In this document: piece after piece, positions 42,636 through 50,794 of the stretch
Layout: the number at the start of each line of letters is the position of its first letter
How positions within the stretch are numbered: the first letter of the stretch is position 1
NCBI GenBank assembly: GCA_021372615.1
Contig: JAJFUB010000027.1
Coordinates: 1 to 61,669, forward strand
Direction of reading: 5' to 3'
Source: a bacterium
GTDB taxonomy: Bacteria; Armatimonadota; Zipacnadia; Zipacnadales; UBA11051
DNA: 61,669 nucleotides
Program-made: the position numbers and the translations under genes
The notes under the pieces: model-generated
What the model saw: only the letters and a program-made list of their open reading frames with translations
Database searches by the model: none
Told to the model about the DNA's origin: nothing

Positions 42636-43910
42636 ATGACCCCTCGCGAACGTTTTCTCGCCATCGCCAAGCACCAGCCCGTAGACCGCATGCCGTATGC
42701 CTTTGGCGGTCCGCGCGCCTCGACCTTCGCCGCCTGGCGCAAGCAGGGCCTGAGTGAAGAGCAGCAGCGCAACTGGCACATCTTCACCGGCGCCGACGGC
42801 GGCATGGGCCTCGGCAAGCTCTACTGCGGCCCGGTCCCGCCCATGGAAGAAGTGGTCATCAAGGAGGAGGGCAACTACCGCTGGTGGCGCGACCACTGGG
42901 GCGTGTTGCGCAAGGACGCCATCAAGCAGCCCACCGATGGTTTTGTGACGCGCAGCTACATCGAGCACTTCGTCAAGGACCGGGCCACGTGGGAGGAGAT
43001 GAAGACCCACTTCGACCCGCACTCGCCCGAACGCACCGGCCCGGGCGGCGATGGCGCCCCGCTGACGGACCTGAACCCCAACAAGTACCGCCACGTCGGC
43101 GACGGCCCCGGGTGGCAGGCGTATGTCGAGCAGGCCAATGCCAGCGAGTACCCCGTCGGCCTCACGGTGCCCTTCCTGTACTGGACGCTGCGCGACATGT
43201 GCGGCTTCGAGGGCCTCTCCATGATGTTCTACGACCAGCCCAAGCTCATCCACGAGATGATGGAGTACTGGACCTGGTTCGTCATGGAGCTGCTGGAGGA
43301 GCCGCTGTCGCACATCACGGTGGATCACATCATCCTCAACGAGGACATGGCCTACAAGGGCCAGTCCATGATCTCTCCGGCCCACATGCGCGAGTTCATG
43401 CTGCCGCGCTACAAGCGCCTCTACACGTTCCTGAAGGAGAAGGGCGTCGCAGTCGTAGACATGGACTCCGACGGCTACAACGGGCAGATCCTGCCGGTCA
43501 TGTACCCCGGAGCGATTGACGGCATCCAGCCCATTGAGATCGCCGCCGGCAACGACCCCGAGGTCATCCTGCGCGAGAACCCCGGCATCTACATCCAGGG
43601 CGGCATTGACAAGCGCGAGCTACGCTTCGACAAGGCCCGGGCCCGCGTGGAGGTCGCCCGGCGCTACAAGGTCGCACGCGAGTACGGCGGCTACATCCCC
43701 ACCGTGGACCACGGCGTCCCGCCGGATATCCCCCTGCGCACGTTCCTGTACATGGTGGAGCTGCTCAAGGGCTTTGCCGACGATGAGGACCTCGACACAT
43801 ACGAGCCGCCGTGCGAGCTGGAGCAGCAACTGGGCCCCATCGAGGAGATGTTCGACCCGCGCCAGGCCATCGCCGCCGCCTATGGCATGGACGACGGCCC
43901 GGAGGGCTGA
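42636..43910 (+). CDS. URO-D family protein, DxD variant
   Basis: 424 residues beginning [21 protein letters not shown], longer than the other URO-D paralogues. The barrel is recognisable ([43 protein letters not shown]), but the metal motif is [15 protein letters not shown] near residue 273-287, with Asp-Ser-Asp in place of His-x-Cys. This form is frequent among uncharacterised URO-D-like proteins. Substrate unknown. It follows the creatininase-like gene closely. Confidence 0.86.
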   Translation: MTPRERFLAIAKHQPVDRMPYAFGGPRASTFAAWRKQGLSEEQQRNWHIFTGADGGMGLGKLYCGPVPPMEEVVIKEEGNYRWWRDHWGVLRKDAIKQPTDGFVTRSYIEHFVKDRATWEEMKTHFDPHSPERTGPGGDGAPLTDLNPNKYRHVGDGPGWQAYVEQANASEYPVGLTVPFLYWTLRDMCGFEGLSMMFYDQPKLIHEMMEYWTWFVMELLEEPLSHITVDHIILNEDMAYKGQSMISPAHMREFMLPRYKRLYTFLKEKGVAVVDMDSDGYNGQILPVMYPGAIDGIQPIEIAAGNDPEVILRENPGIYIQGGIDKRELRFDKARARVEVARRYKVAREYGGYIPTVDHGVPPDIPLRTFLYMVELLKGFADDEDLDTYEPPCELEQQLGPIEEMFDPRQAIAAAYGMDDGPEG

Positions 43911-43954
43911 CGTAGGAGCGCCAGCTTCCAGCTGGCAGTCGTGAGGAGGCGCCC

Positions 43955-45106
43955 ATGTGGCAATGGCTGACAGCAACCACACTCCTGATGGGAGTGGCCG
44001 TCCTGCCCGCCCTGTCTCGCGAAGACGACGTCCCCCTGCCTGACCTCGGACAGACGTGGGTGGAGATCGGCGGCCAGACCTACGGGGCGAAGCCTGACGC
44101 CACCGGCCCGATTGGCGGCGGGCCCGGCTACACGAGGATCGTGACCGACGGCCAGCACAAGGTGAAGACCCCCGAGGAGCTGGTCGCGGCTCTGGCCAAG
44201 GCGCAGGCGGGAGAGGTCGTGTTCATTGACCCGCAGGCGGAGCTGGACTTCACCACACTGGTCTATGCCGAGAAGCTCACGCTGAAGGTCCCCGGGGGCG
44301 TGACCATCGCGAGCAACCGGGGGCAGGACGGCTCACCGGGCGCCCTGCTCTACACTGACGCCTTCCAGACGCGCCCGCTGTTCACGGTCCTGGGTCCCGA
44401 CGTCCGCTTCACGGGCCTGCGCCTGCGCGGGCCGGACCCCAAGCGTCGGATGGATCACCACCGCCGCTCCTTCAGCAGCGGGCGCGAAGCCAAAGACGCG
44501 AGTGCGTACTACTACGCCTTCCCGGTCTCCGAGGGGATCTTCACCGACCAGCCCGGTCTGGAAGTGGACAACTGCGAACTGTCGGGCTTCAGCCACGCCG
44601 CGCTCATGCTCTCCGCCGGCGACCGCCATCACATCCACCACAACTACATCCATCACAACCAGTATCACGGGTTGGGCTACGGTGTGGACCACGGCTACGG
44701 GGCGAACTCGGTGTCGCTCATCGAGGACAACATCTTCGACTACAACCGCCATTCCATCGCCGGGACGGGCAAGCCCGGCAACGCCTACGAAGCGAGCAAC
44801 AACGTCGAGATGGGCCACGCGAACGGCCACTACTTCGACATGCACGGCGGGAGCGACCGCGGGGACGGCACGACCGTCGCCGGGGACTGGATGAAGGTCC
44901 ACCACAACACCTTCATGCTCTCCGAACAGGCCACGATCGTCATCCGTGGCGTGCCCCAGCAGCAGGCTGACATCCACCACAACTGGTTCGCTCATACAGC
45001 AGTCAGTGGCCCTGTCCGCCCCTGGCCCGTCGGTGGCGAGACACACGTGACCTGCCACGACAACGCCTACGGCCGCGACAAGCCGGCCGTGCTGGCGACG
45101 CAGTAG
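43955..45106 (+). CDS. secreted parallel beta-helix protein (pectate-lyase-like fold)
   Basis: 383 residues with a signal peptide (residues 1-21). Beta-helix rungs are clear in TLKVPGGVTIASNRG, FTGLRLRGPD, VDNCELSGFSHAALML, HHIHHNYIHHNQYHGLGY, SLIEDNIFDYNRHSIAG and VHHNTFMLSEQATIVIRG. The His-rich rungs and an RG near the end suggest a polysaccharide lyase or a related hydrolase, but I cannot place catalytic residues with confidence. A CCAGCTTCCAGCTGG hairpin repeat precedes it near 43920. Confidence 0.8.
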   Translation: MWQWLTATTLLMGVAVLPALSREDDVPLPDLGQTWVEIGGQTYGAKPDATGPIGGGPGYTRIVTDGQHKVKTPEELVAALAKAQAGEVVFIDPQAELDFTTLVYAEKLTLKVPGGVTIASNRGQDGSPGALLYTDAFQTRPLFTVLGPDVRFTGLRLRGPDPKRRMDHHRRSFSSGREAKDASAYYYAFPVSEGIFTDQPGLEVDNCELSGFSHAALMLSAGDRHHIHHNYIHHNQYHGLGYGVDHGYGANSVSLIEDNIFDYNRHSIAGTGKPGNAYEASNNVEMGHANGHYFDMHGGSDRGDGTTVAGDWMKVHHNTFMLSEQATIVIRGVPQQQADIHHNWFAHTAVSGPVRPWPVGGETHVTCHDNAYGRDKPAVLATQ

Positions 45107-45115
45107 GAGCACACG

Positions 45116-45979
45116 ATGGCCGGCTGGGCCTGCGTCCTGACACTCGATCAAACGCGGCAGCCTGTTCAGGGCAGCGCCGAGGCCCTCGTTGCCGCCATCG
45201 GCAACGCCGCCGACCTCCGTATCGCCACCGCCTTCCGCCACAATGAGCACATTGACACGCTGTCCGACAGCGCCGAGCTCATCGAGGAAGTCGCGGAGTT
45301 CGGCGTCACGTACCTCGTGGACAACCGCTGGGCCGCAGGCATCATGAGCCTGCGCCAGCCGGTGGAGCTGCCGCACGGCTTCGGCGAGCGCCCCTCGATG
45401 TCGTTCTTCATGTACAACCAGAACGGCGAGCAGGCCATCGCCCGGCCATACCTGGACGGCCAACCCACGAGCGGCACGCGCGGGCCGTCCACCCCGGCCG
45501 CACCAGAGAACATGCCCCGCTACCATGCGTTCGACAACTGGGATGCAGAGACCAACGCCCCCAGTCATAACTTCACCTATGACTTCGACGTCTTCCGCTA
45601 CCGCGTGCGGGATGACTGGCAACAGGTGCAAGGCGAGGAGTTGGTCGAGGCCTTCCGCGGCGGTTGCGCGCTCAAGATCGGCGTCAGCGGGCTGTGCGAT
45701 GATCTGGCGCTTGATGGAGAGACGCCCCTCCCCCACGAGGTGTTCGTGCAGACCGGCTCAGCCTACTACTACACCGAGCAGCACCTGTTGATGGTCGGCT
45801 CGCATCCTGTGGTCCGGGTGCGGCCCGCCATCCCGATGCGCTACGCCACCGGCAACTGGGACTTCGGCTGGCTCTTCGCGCGGACCGACGGCCACGTCGT
45901 CTACCGCCGCTGCGACCCCTACACGCTGCGCTTCGCCGACCGGACGTTCCGCCGCCCGGTCCGGTGGTTCGCAAGGTAA
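45116..45979 (+). CDS. conserved-looking protein of unknown function
   Basis: 287 residues, no signal peptide or membrane helix, and I do not recognise the family. Visible features are SAEALVAAIGNAADLRIATAF near the N terminus, TYLVDNRWAAGIMSLRQPVELP, SMSFFMYNQNGEQAIARPYLDG, a Trp/Tyr-rich centre (YHAFDNWDAE, YDFDVFRYRVRDDW) and a C-terminal TGSAYYYTEQHLLMVGSHPVVRVRP. The beta-rich, aromatic content suggests a sandwich fold. It lies 9 bp after the beta-helix gene, so it is probably cotranscribed with it. Codon use matches its neighbours. Confidence 0.6.
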   Translation: MAGWACVLTLDQTRQPVQGSAEALVAAIGNAADLRIATAFRHNEHIDTLSDSAELIEEVAEFGVTYLVDNRWAAGIMSLRQPVELPHGFGERPSMSFFMYNQNGEQAIARPYLDGQPTSGTRGPSTPAAPENMPRYHAFDNWDAETNAPSHNFTYDFDVFRYRVRDDWQQVQGEELVEAFRGGCALKIGVSGLCDDLALDGETPLPHEVFVQTGSAYYYTEQHLLMVGSHPVVRVRPAIPMRYATGNWDFGWLFARTDGHVVYRRCDPYTLRFADRTFRRPVRWFAR

Positions 45980-46043
45980 TCTGAAGGGGTGGAGGTATGC
46001 GACGCAGAAGGGACGAAGTTGTACCACTCACGGAGACAACATC

Positions 46044-46262
46044 ATGCCCAGCCGCGTGACGATCAAGATCCCTGAACCGCTGTACGTGCGCCTGAAGAGG
46101 ATCATCGAGGGCACCGGCTTCTCCAGCGTGACGGAGTTCGTCGTCTACGTCCTGCGCGACCTGGCGGCTGCGCATGATGCCCGCGGAGGCTCCGCCGAAC
46201 CCACAGAGGCCGAGATGCGCGTCATCATCGAGCGCCTCAAGGCCCTCGGCTACCTGGACTAA
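46044..46262 (+). CDS. ribbon-helix-helix protein (CopG/MetJ-like)
   Basis: 72 residues. RVTIKIPEPLYVRLKRII is the DNA-contacting strand plus first helix, and SSVTEFVVYVLRDLAAAH is the second helix of an RHH dimer. The C terminus TEAEMRVIIERLKALGYLD is a helical tail. It probably represses or modulates a nearby gene, but no toxin partner is adjacent. It converges with the heparinase-like gene, 4 bp away. Confidence 0.85.
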   Translation: MPSRVTIKIPEPLYVRLKRIIEGTGFSSVTEFVVYVLRDLAAAHDARGGSAEPTEAEMRVIIERLKALGYLD

Positions 46263-46266
46263 CACG

Positions 46267-49200
46267 CTACGGCGCCGTCAGCTTCGCCACGGTCCCATCG
46301 GCCGCGGCGGCCAGCACCCCTTCCCCGGTGGCGATCAGGCCTGTCACAGCCGCCGGCGCTACCTCGCACTGACCGACCACCTTGCCCGTCACCGCCTCCA
46401 TGGCCCACGCCCGCCCTCGCTTCGTGCCGACCCACACGACCTCCTGGCCACCCAGCTTGCCCACCGCCAGCGCCGTGACCTTGTCCCCCACCACCTGGCA
46501 CCACTGCGTCTCCAGGCCGATCCACTCGTTCCTGGGCGCTGCCGCGCAGCGATAGGCGATGACGGCCCCCATATCCGTCGCGCCATAGCCCCACGGGAAG
46601 CCCGCGGCCGGCTGCCACGAGGTCAAGTGCAGGTGGCACCCGGTCCGGCGCACGCCGCTCGTCCCGGCGTTGGGCCCGTGCGCCCAGAAGGCGTACAAGT
46701 ACTTGTCGGTGCCCAGCAGCATCTGCGGGTGGCCGGAGCCGAACAGGTCGGTCAGCAGGGCGCAGTGCGGCCGGTCAATGTTCATCCCGTAGTGCTTCTC
46801 GGGGTTGTAGTCCGTCGGCAGGATCACCTGGCCGGCGGCGTCGAACACCAGCGCGACGGGGTAGCTGTAGTTGAACAGGGCCAGGATGTCGTCCCGCCCG
46901 TCGCCGTTGACATCGGCGATGTCGCCCGACTGGAAGTCGCCCACGATCATCTTGCGCCAGTAGCGCAGGTACTTCTCCCACTTCACCCGGCCCGTGCGAT
47001 CCAGGCAGTGCACGTAGTTCGCTCCGACGATGATCTCCGGCTGCTCGTCGTGCTCGAGGTCGGCGATCCGCACCCAGTCCACCGCCGGCGGTGCGTAGCT
47101 GGCCGTGGCCGTCTTGCACCGGAAGCGCCACAGCTCCTTGCCATCATCATCCAGCGCGTACACCTGCTCGTCGTCGCACCCGGCGACGATCTCCAGGCGC
47201 GGGTCGTTGTCCAGGTTGCCCACGTCGAGCGCCCGGCAAGCCTGTGGCAGCCGGAACTGCCACAGCAGCTTGCCGTCGGCCGTGCTGCAGCTCACCCCCG
47301 CGGGTCCATACCCCACCCACTCGTCCTTGCCATCACCATTGACGTCGGCCACCCGCAGCCCGTGCAGCGCCTGAGCCAGCTTTGCCGTGCATGCCGTCAC
47401 GCCGAACGCCGCAGCCGGGGCCGGGGCCGCGCTCTGGGGCTGAGCCAGCGCTCGCAGGTCGGCACACACCGCCGCCAGGGCCGGCTGGGCCTGCAGTTCC
47501 CGCAGCGCCGCCTGCAGTTCATCACGCAGCGGCGGCGCCTGGTCGAGCGCCGCCTCACTCTCCCCGGCCCGCAGCAGGCCGATGAAGCCGAGCGTCTCAC
47601 CGGCCTTCAGATCGGCCGCCAGGTCCTCCTGCAACACCGTGGCCTGCGGCGTCGCGTGGCGGTACCACATCTGCCACTCTTCCGCGTTCTGGTACGGCTC
47701 CTGCACGACATCCATGCTGGCGCCGGGAGTGAAGACGATGTCACAGGCCTTCCCCGCCTGCTTGAGGCGCAGGCGGTCCGGCTGCAGGGCGTAGTCGCCC
47801 AGCCCACGGAAGCTCCGCCGCACCACATACCGCCCCGGCTCGCGGGCAATGACCCGATCGGCCACGATGAAGCTGGCCCCCCGATGCCAGATGATCGTGC
47901 GCTCCCAGTCCGCCCCGGAGTAACCGCTGAACACGGTCTGGCACAGGCTGTAGCGCGGCCCCTCAACGAACTGCTTCAGCTTCGCCTCGTGGACGCGATA
48001 CGATACCTGCCCGTCGCGCATGATGTACAGGCCCGAATGGTCCTTGATGCCGCGCTCGGCGTACGTGTGATCCACCAGCCACATGCGGCCCTGGGCGGTG
48101 AAGTTGACGATCGTGTTGACGTCCTCGTGCATGTGGCCGGCCGGGCCGTCGGGGTATCCCTCCAGACTCCCGAACTTCCCTGCTCCGTCGAGCAGCAGGT
48201 ACTGGTCCTCGGGCTTGAGGCCCGAGCGGAAGACGATCTTGTTGAACCACTCGTCACCGACGCCCTCGTTCGGGCACGTCACGAACTCCTTGCTGCCTTC
48301 GCCCTTGCGCAGCGTTTGCTTGACGATCGCGAACCGCTTCATGCCGATCCAGTCGGTCGGCTCCTGCGGCGTGACGCTCAAGTCCACCGGCAGGCTCTTC
48401 TGGAAGATGCGCAGCCCGCAGGCCGCCGGCAGGAACTCCCGGGAGGCCCAGGCGAGCTTCGGGTCGCGGGTGAACCACGCCACGGGCGCAATCGCCTCGA
48501 AGAACTCGGGATGCACAAGCGAGGGCGAGTCCCCGAAGCCGGTGGCCAGCCCGAGGTTGTTGACACAGCACTGGGCGATGAACTCGGCGTACGTGCGCGC
48601 GATGCCCAGATCGAAGAAACGCAAGTCGCGCGCCCCGCAGGCATACAGCATGGTGCTGTGCGGGCAGTAATTCAGGTAACCCGAGGCGTCTTCGAGGATC
48701 TGGTGGCTGTGGCACTGCCCGGCGAAGGTCGCCCGTGCCACGCTCATCCAATACGCGGTGTCGGGCAACTGGTAGTACTTGTCGAAGTACTGCCACGCCC
48801 GAAAGCTCATGGCGGCGGAGCTGGTGCCGTGGTTCTCATCCACGACCTGCACGAAGCCCTGCTTCACCAGTTCGTGCACAGCCCGCTTCTCGGGCCCCAC
48901 CCGCGCATCGGCCAGCAGCGCGTTGGCAATCGCCAGCCGGTCCTCGTCGCTCCACACCGGCAGCTCCTCCAGCACATCCCACATCGGCGTCAGCACGCTG
49001 GCGACGCCCTCCTGCTCCGGCCCCGTCGCGGGCCGGGTCAGCAGCGCCCGGTTGGCGTCCACGAGCTGCTTCATCAGCGGCGGCAGGTCGGCGTTGCCGG
49101 TGCGCAGCCACGTGTCGCCGAGGCGAGCGAGTGCGGCCATCAGGCTCAGGAAGTTGCCCCCCTGGCTGGCGATGAGGCGCCCCTGCTCGTCCATGAAGCC

Positions 49201-49848
49201 TCCCGCCTGCAGGAACGTGCGGAAGTACGTGAGGTCGCTGTATTGCGGTTGGCGCTTGGAGCCGGCGGCGTCCGGCGGCGGGGGAAAAAAGCGGAGTGTG
49301 ACAGGGGTGAACTTCACCTCATTGACGGGCTGCGGGAGCACGACCTCGCCACGGGGCGGCACGTGCCTGGACAGGAAGCCCTGCACTGCCAGTCGCACAC
49401 CTGCCTCGTCCGATCCCGCCAGCTCCAGCACGTTCACGCCGGTGGCGAAGGGGTCGTGCACCGTGCGGACGACGCTGCCGCCGGGGCCGGGGAACAGGGA
49501 GTCTTCAGCGACGTAGCCCTGTCCCCACAGCACCGCCAGCAGACGATTGGTGTTGACATTGCCCAGCGCCACGAGGTGGCGCTTCCCGGCCCGCGCCAGG
49601 TCAAGCGCCCAGTGCTCGGAGACCAGATCGGTGTCGCGGATGGTCTCGGGCTTCGCGCCATGCGTCGCCAGCGCCGCGGCCAGCTCCTCCCCCACTGGGC
49701 GCAGGCCCTCGGGGCACACGATGGCGCACCGGGCCTGCCCGCCGACGATCAGTTCGGTCCGCGGGACCAGGGGCTTGAGCTGCGTGATGGGCTGGGCCTG
49801 CGCGGGCAGGCAGGCCAACAACGTCACCAACGCCAGGAAGCTCCGCAT
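46267..49848 (-). CDS. secreted heparinase II/III-like protein fused to a beta-propeller
   Basis: 1193 residues with a signal peptide (MRSFLALVTLLACLPAQAQ). After an N-terminal ~170-residue alpha/beta domain comes a long alpha-helical toroid (about 200-530), then a beta-sandwich with DGPAGHMHEDVNTIVNFTAQGRMWLVDHTY, the His-rich segment of heparinase II/III-type lyases, and RRSFRGLGDYALQPDRL. From about 800 to the end it forms a propeller: ADVNGDGKDEW near 834 and ADVNGDGRDDILALF near 978 are FG-GAP Ca-binding loops, with PQQ-like GKLLWQFRLP, GKELWRFRC and GRVKWEKYL blades. It probably binds and cleaves an acidic polysaccharide outside the cell. Convergent with the RHH gene. Confidence 0.8.
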   Translation of the reverse strand: MRSFLALVTLLACLPAQAQPITQLKPLVPRTELIVGGQARCAIVCPEGLRPVGEELAAALATHGAKPETIRDTDLVSEHWALDLARAGKRHLVALGNVNTNRLLAVLWGQGYVAEDSLFPGPGGSVVRTVHDPFATGVNVLELAGSDEAGVRLAVQGFLSRHVPPRGEVVLPQPVNEVKFTPVTLRFFPPPPDAAGSKRQPQYSDLTYFRTFLQAGGFMDEQGRLIASQGGNFLSLMAALARLGDTWLRTGNADLPPLMKQLVDANRALLTRPATGPEQEGVASVLTPMWDVLEELPVWSDEDRLAIANALLADARVGPEKRAVHELVKQGFVQVVDENHGTSSAAMSFRAWQYFDKYYQLPDTAYWMSVARATFAGQCHSHQILEDASGYLNYCPHSTMLYACGARDLRFFDLGIARTYAEFIAQCCVNNLGLATGFGDSPSLVHPEFFEAIAPVAWFTRDPKLAWASREFLPAACGLRIFQKSLPVDLSVTPQEPTDWIGMKRFAIVKQTLRKGEGSKEFVTCPNEGVGDEWFNKIVFRSGLKPEDQYLLLDGAGKFGSLEGYPDGPAGHMHEDVNTIVNFTAQGRMWLVDHTYAERGIKDHSGLYIMRDGQVSYRVHEAKLKQFVEGPRYSLCQTVFSGYSGADWERTIIWHRGASFIVADRVIAREPGRYVVRRSFRGLGDYALQPDRLRLKQAGKACDIVFTPGASMDVVQEPYQNAEEWQMWYRHATPQATVLQEDLAADLKAGETLGFIGLLRAGESEAALDQAPPLRDELQAALRELQAQPALAAVCADLRALAQPQSAAPAPAAAFGVTACTAKLAQALHGLRVADVNGDGKDEWVGYGPAGVSCSTADGKLLWQFRLPQACRALDVGNLDNDPRLEIVAGCDDEQVYALDDDGKELWRFRCKTATASYAPPAVDWVRIADLEHDEQPEIIVGANYVHCLDRTGRVKWEKYLRYWRKMIVGDFQSGDIADVNGDGRDDILALFNYSYPVALVFDAAGQVILPTDYNPEKHYGMNIDRPHCALLTDLFGSGHPQMLLGTDKYLYAFWAHGPNAGTSGVRRTGCHLHLTSWQPAAGFPWGYGATDMGAVIAYRCAAAPRNEWIGLETQWCQVVGDKVTALAVGKLGGQEVVWVGTKRGRAWAMEAVTGKVVGQCEVAPAAVTGLIATGEGVLAAAADGTVAKLTAP

Positions 49849-49888
49849 GGCACGCCTCCGCCCCCCTCGATTCCCGATTCCCGATTCC

Positions 49889-50665
49889 CTACTTCGGCTT
49901 CTTCATCTCCGGCGTCCAGAGCTGGTCTCGCGTCACGCCCACGCTCTCGAGGACATCCATCATGTGGTGGATGCCGTCGAGGCTGTTGATGTCGTGGGCG
50001 TCCGTCGAGACGCTGATCTTCACCCCGCGCTGGGCGATGCTCGCGATGTAGTGCCGGTAGGACTCGCGGAAGGCCTCGCCATACTGGGCCGCGGTGAAGA
50101 AGGCCGAGTGGTTCGCCTCGATGGCGGTGCCATGGGCTAGCGCTGCGTCGGCGATCTCCCGGGCGTGCCAGTCAGGGATCTGTCCCATGTCCGTCAGCCA
50201 CTCCATCGGCCCGCCCGGCTTGAACTCCCCGGCCCCGAACCACCACGGATGCACCAGCACGTCCACCAGCGGGTTGGCGATGACTTGCAGCATCAGTTGG
50301 TGCTGCAGATCGATGATTGCGGACTTGTCCGGCTCGCTGAAGTATGACGTGTGCGGCCCGCCGATCACGGTCTCAAAGCCGCCCTGGGCCAACTGCTCGC
50401 GGTCAATGGACACCGCCCCCGTGTCCTTGTTGATGACATTGACCTCGACCCCGAAGTAGATCTTCATCCGGCTGTTGATCTGGGCGAGGTCCTGCTTGAT
50501 CAAGTCGTGCTTGGGCAGGAACTCGGGGGCGTTGAGGTGGTCGGTGATGGCGATGGCCTCGAGGCCAAGACCCTCGCAGCGCTCCACGAGCGCGGGGACG
50601 GTCATGGTCTCATTGGCACAGCGCAGATACGTGGTGTGAATGTGGAAGTCGAACGGTGCGGGCAT
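49889..50665 (-). CDS. PHP domain metal-dependent phosphoesterase-like protein
   Basis: 258 residues from MPAPFDFHIHT. The PHP motifs are present: FDFHIHTTYL (motif I), AITDHLNA (motif II), VEVNVI, VLVHPWWFG, AIEANHSAF and the terminal VSTDAHDINSL (motif IV), which together bind a cluster of metals. Related enzymes include histidinol phosphatase and polymerase-associated PHP domains. It would hydrolyse a phosphoester; the substrate is unknown. It lies 40 bp before the heparinase-like gene start and 129 bp after the FAD oxidase stop codon. Confidence 0.9.
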   Translation of the reverse strand: MPAPFDFHIHTTYLRCANETMTVPALVERCEGLGLEAIAITDHLNAPEFLPKHDLIKQDLAQINSRMKIYFGVEVNVINKDTGAVSIDREQLAQGGFETVIGGPHTSYFSEPDKSAIIDLQHQLMLQVIANPLVDVLVHPWWFGAGEFKPGGPMEWLTDMGQIPDWHAREIADAALAHGTAIEANHSAFFTAAQYGEAFRESYRHYIASIAQRGVKISVSTDAHDINSLDGIHHMMDVLESVGVTRDQLWTPEMKKPK

Positions 50666-50794
50666 TGTGTCTCCTTGCGTGTCAGGGCGGGGTGTCGGCA
50701 CAGCCGACGGGGCCCCGCCGTCTGGGATAGGTACAGGGCGCGACAAAGGGCGGGGGCGCCGTCGCCTGCACCGACGCCCCGCCCTGGCATGGGC

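Noticed and set aside
46044-46262. Antitoxin of a toxin-antitoxin pair
   Set aside because: No small toxin-like frame lies on either side; the neighbours are a 287-residue protein and a 1193-residue enzyme.
46174-49989. A 1271-residue plus-strand open frame
   Set aside because: It lies antisense to the heparinase-like gene, has no recognisable domains and a His/Arg/Gln-rich composition typical of shadow frames in GC-rich DNA.
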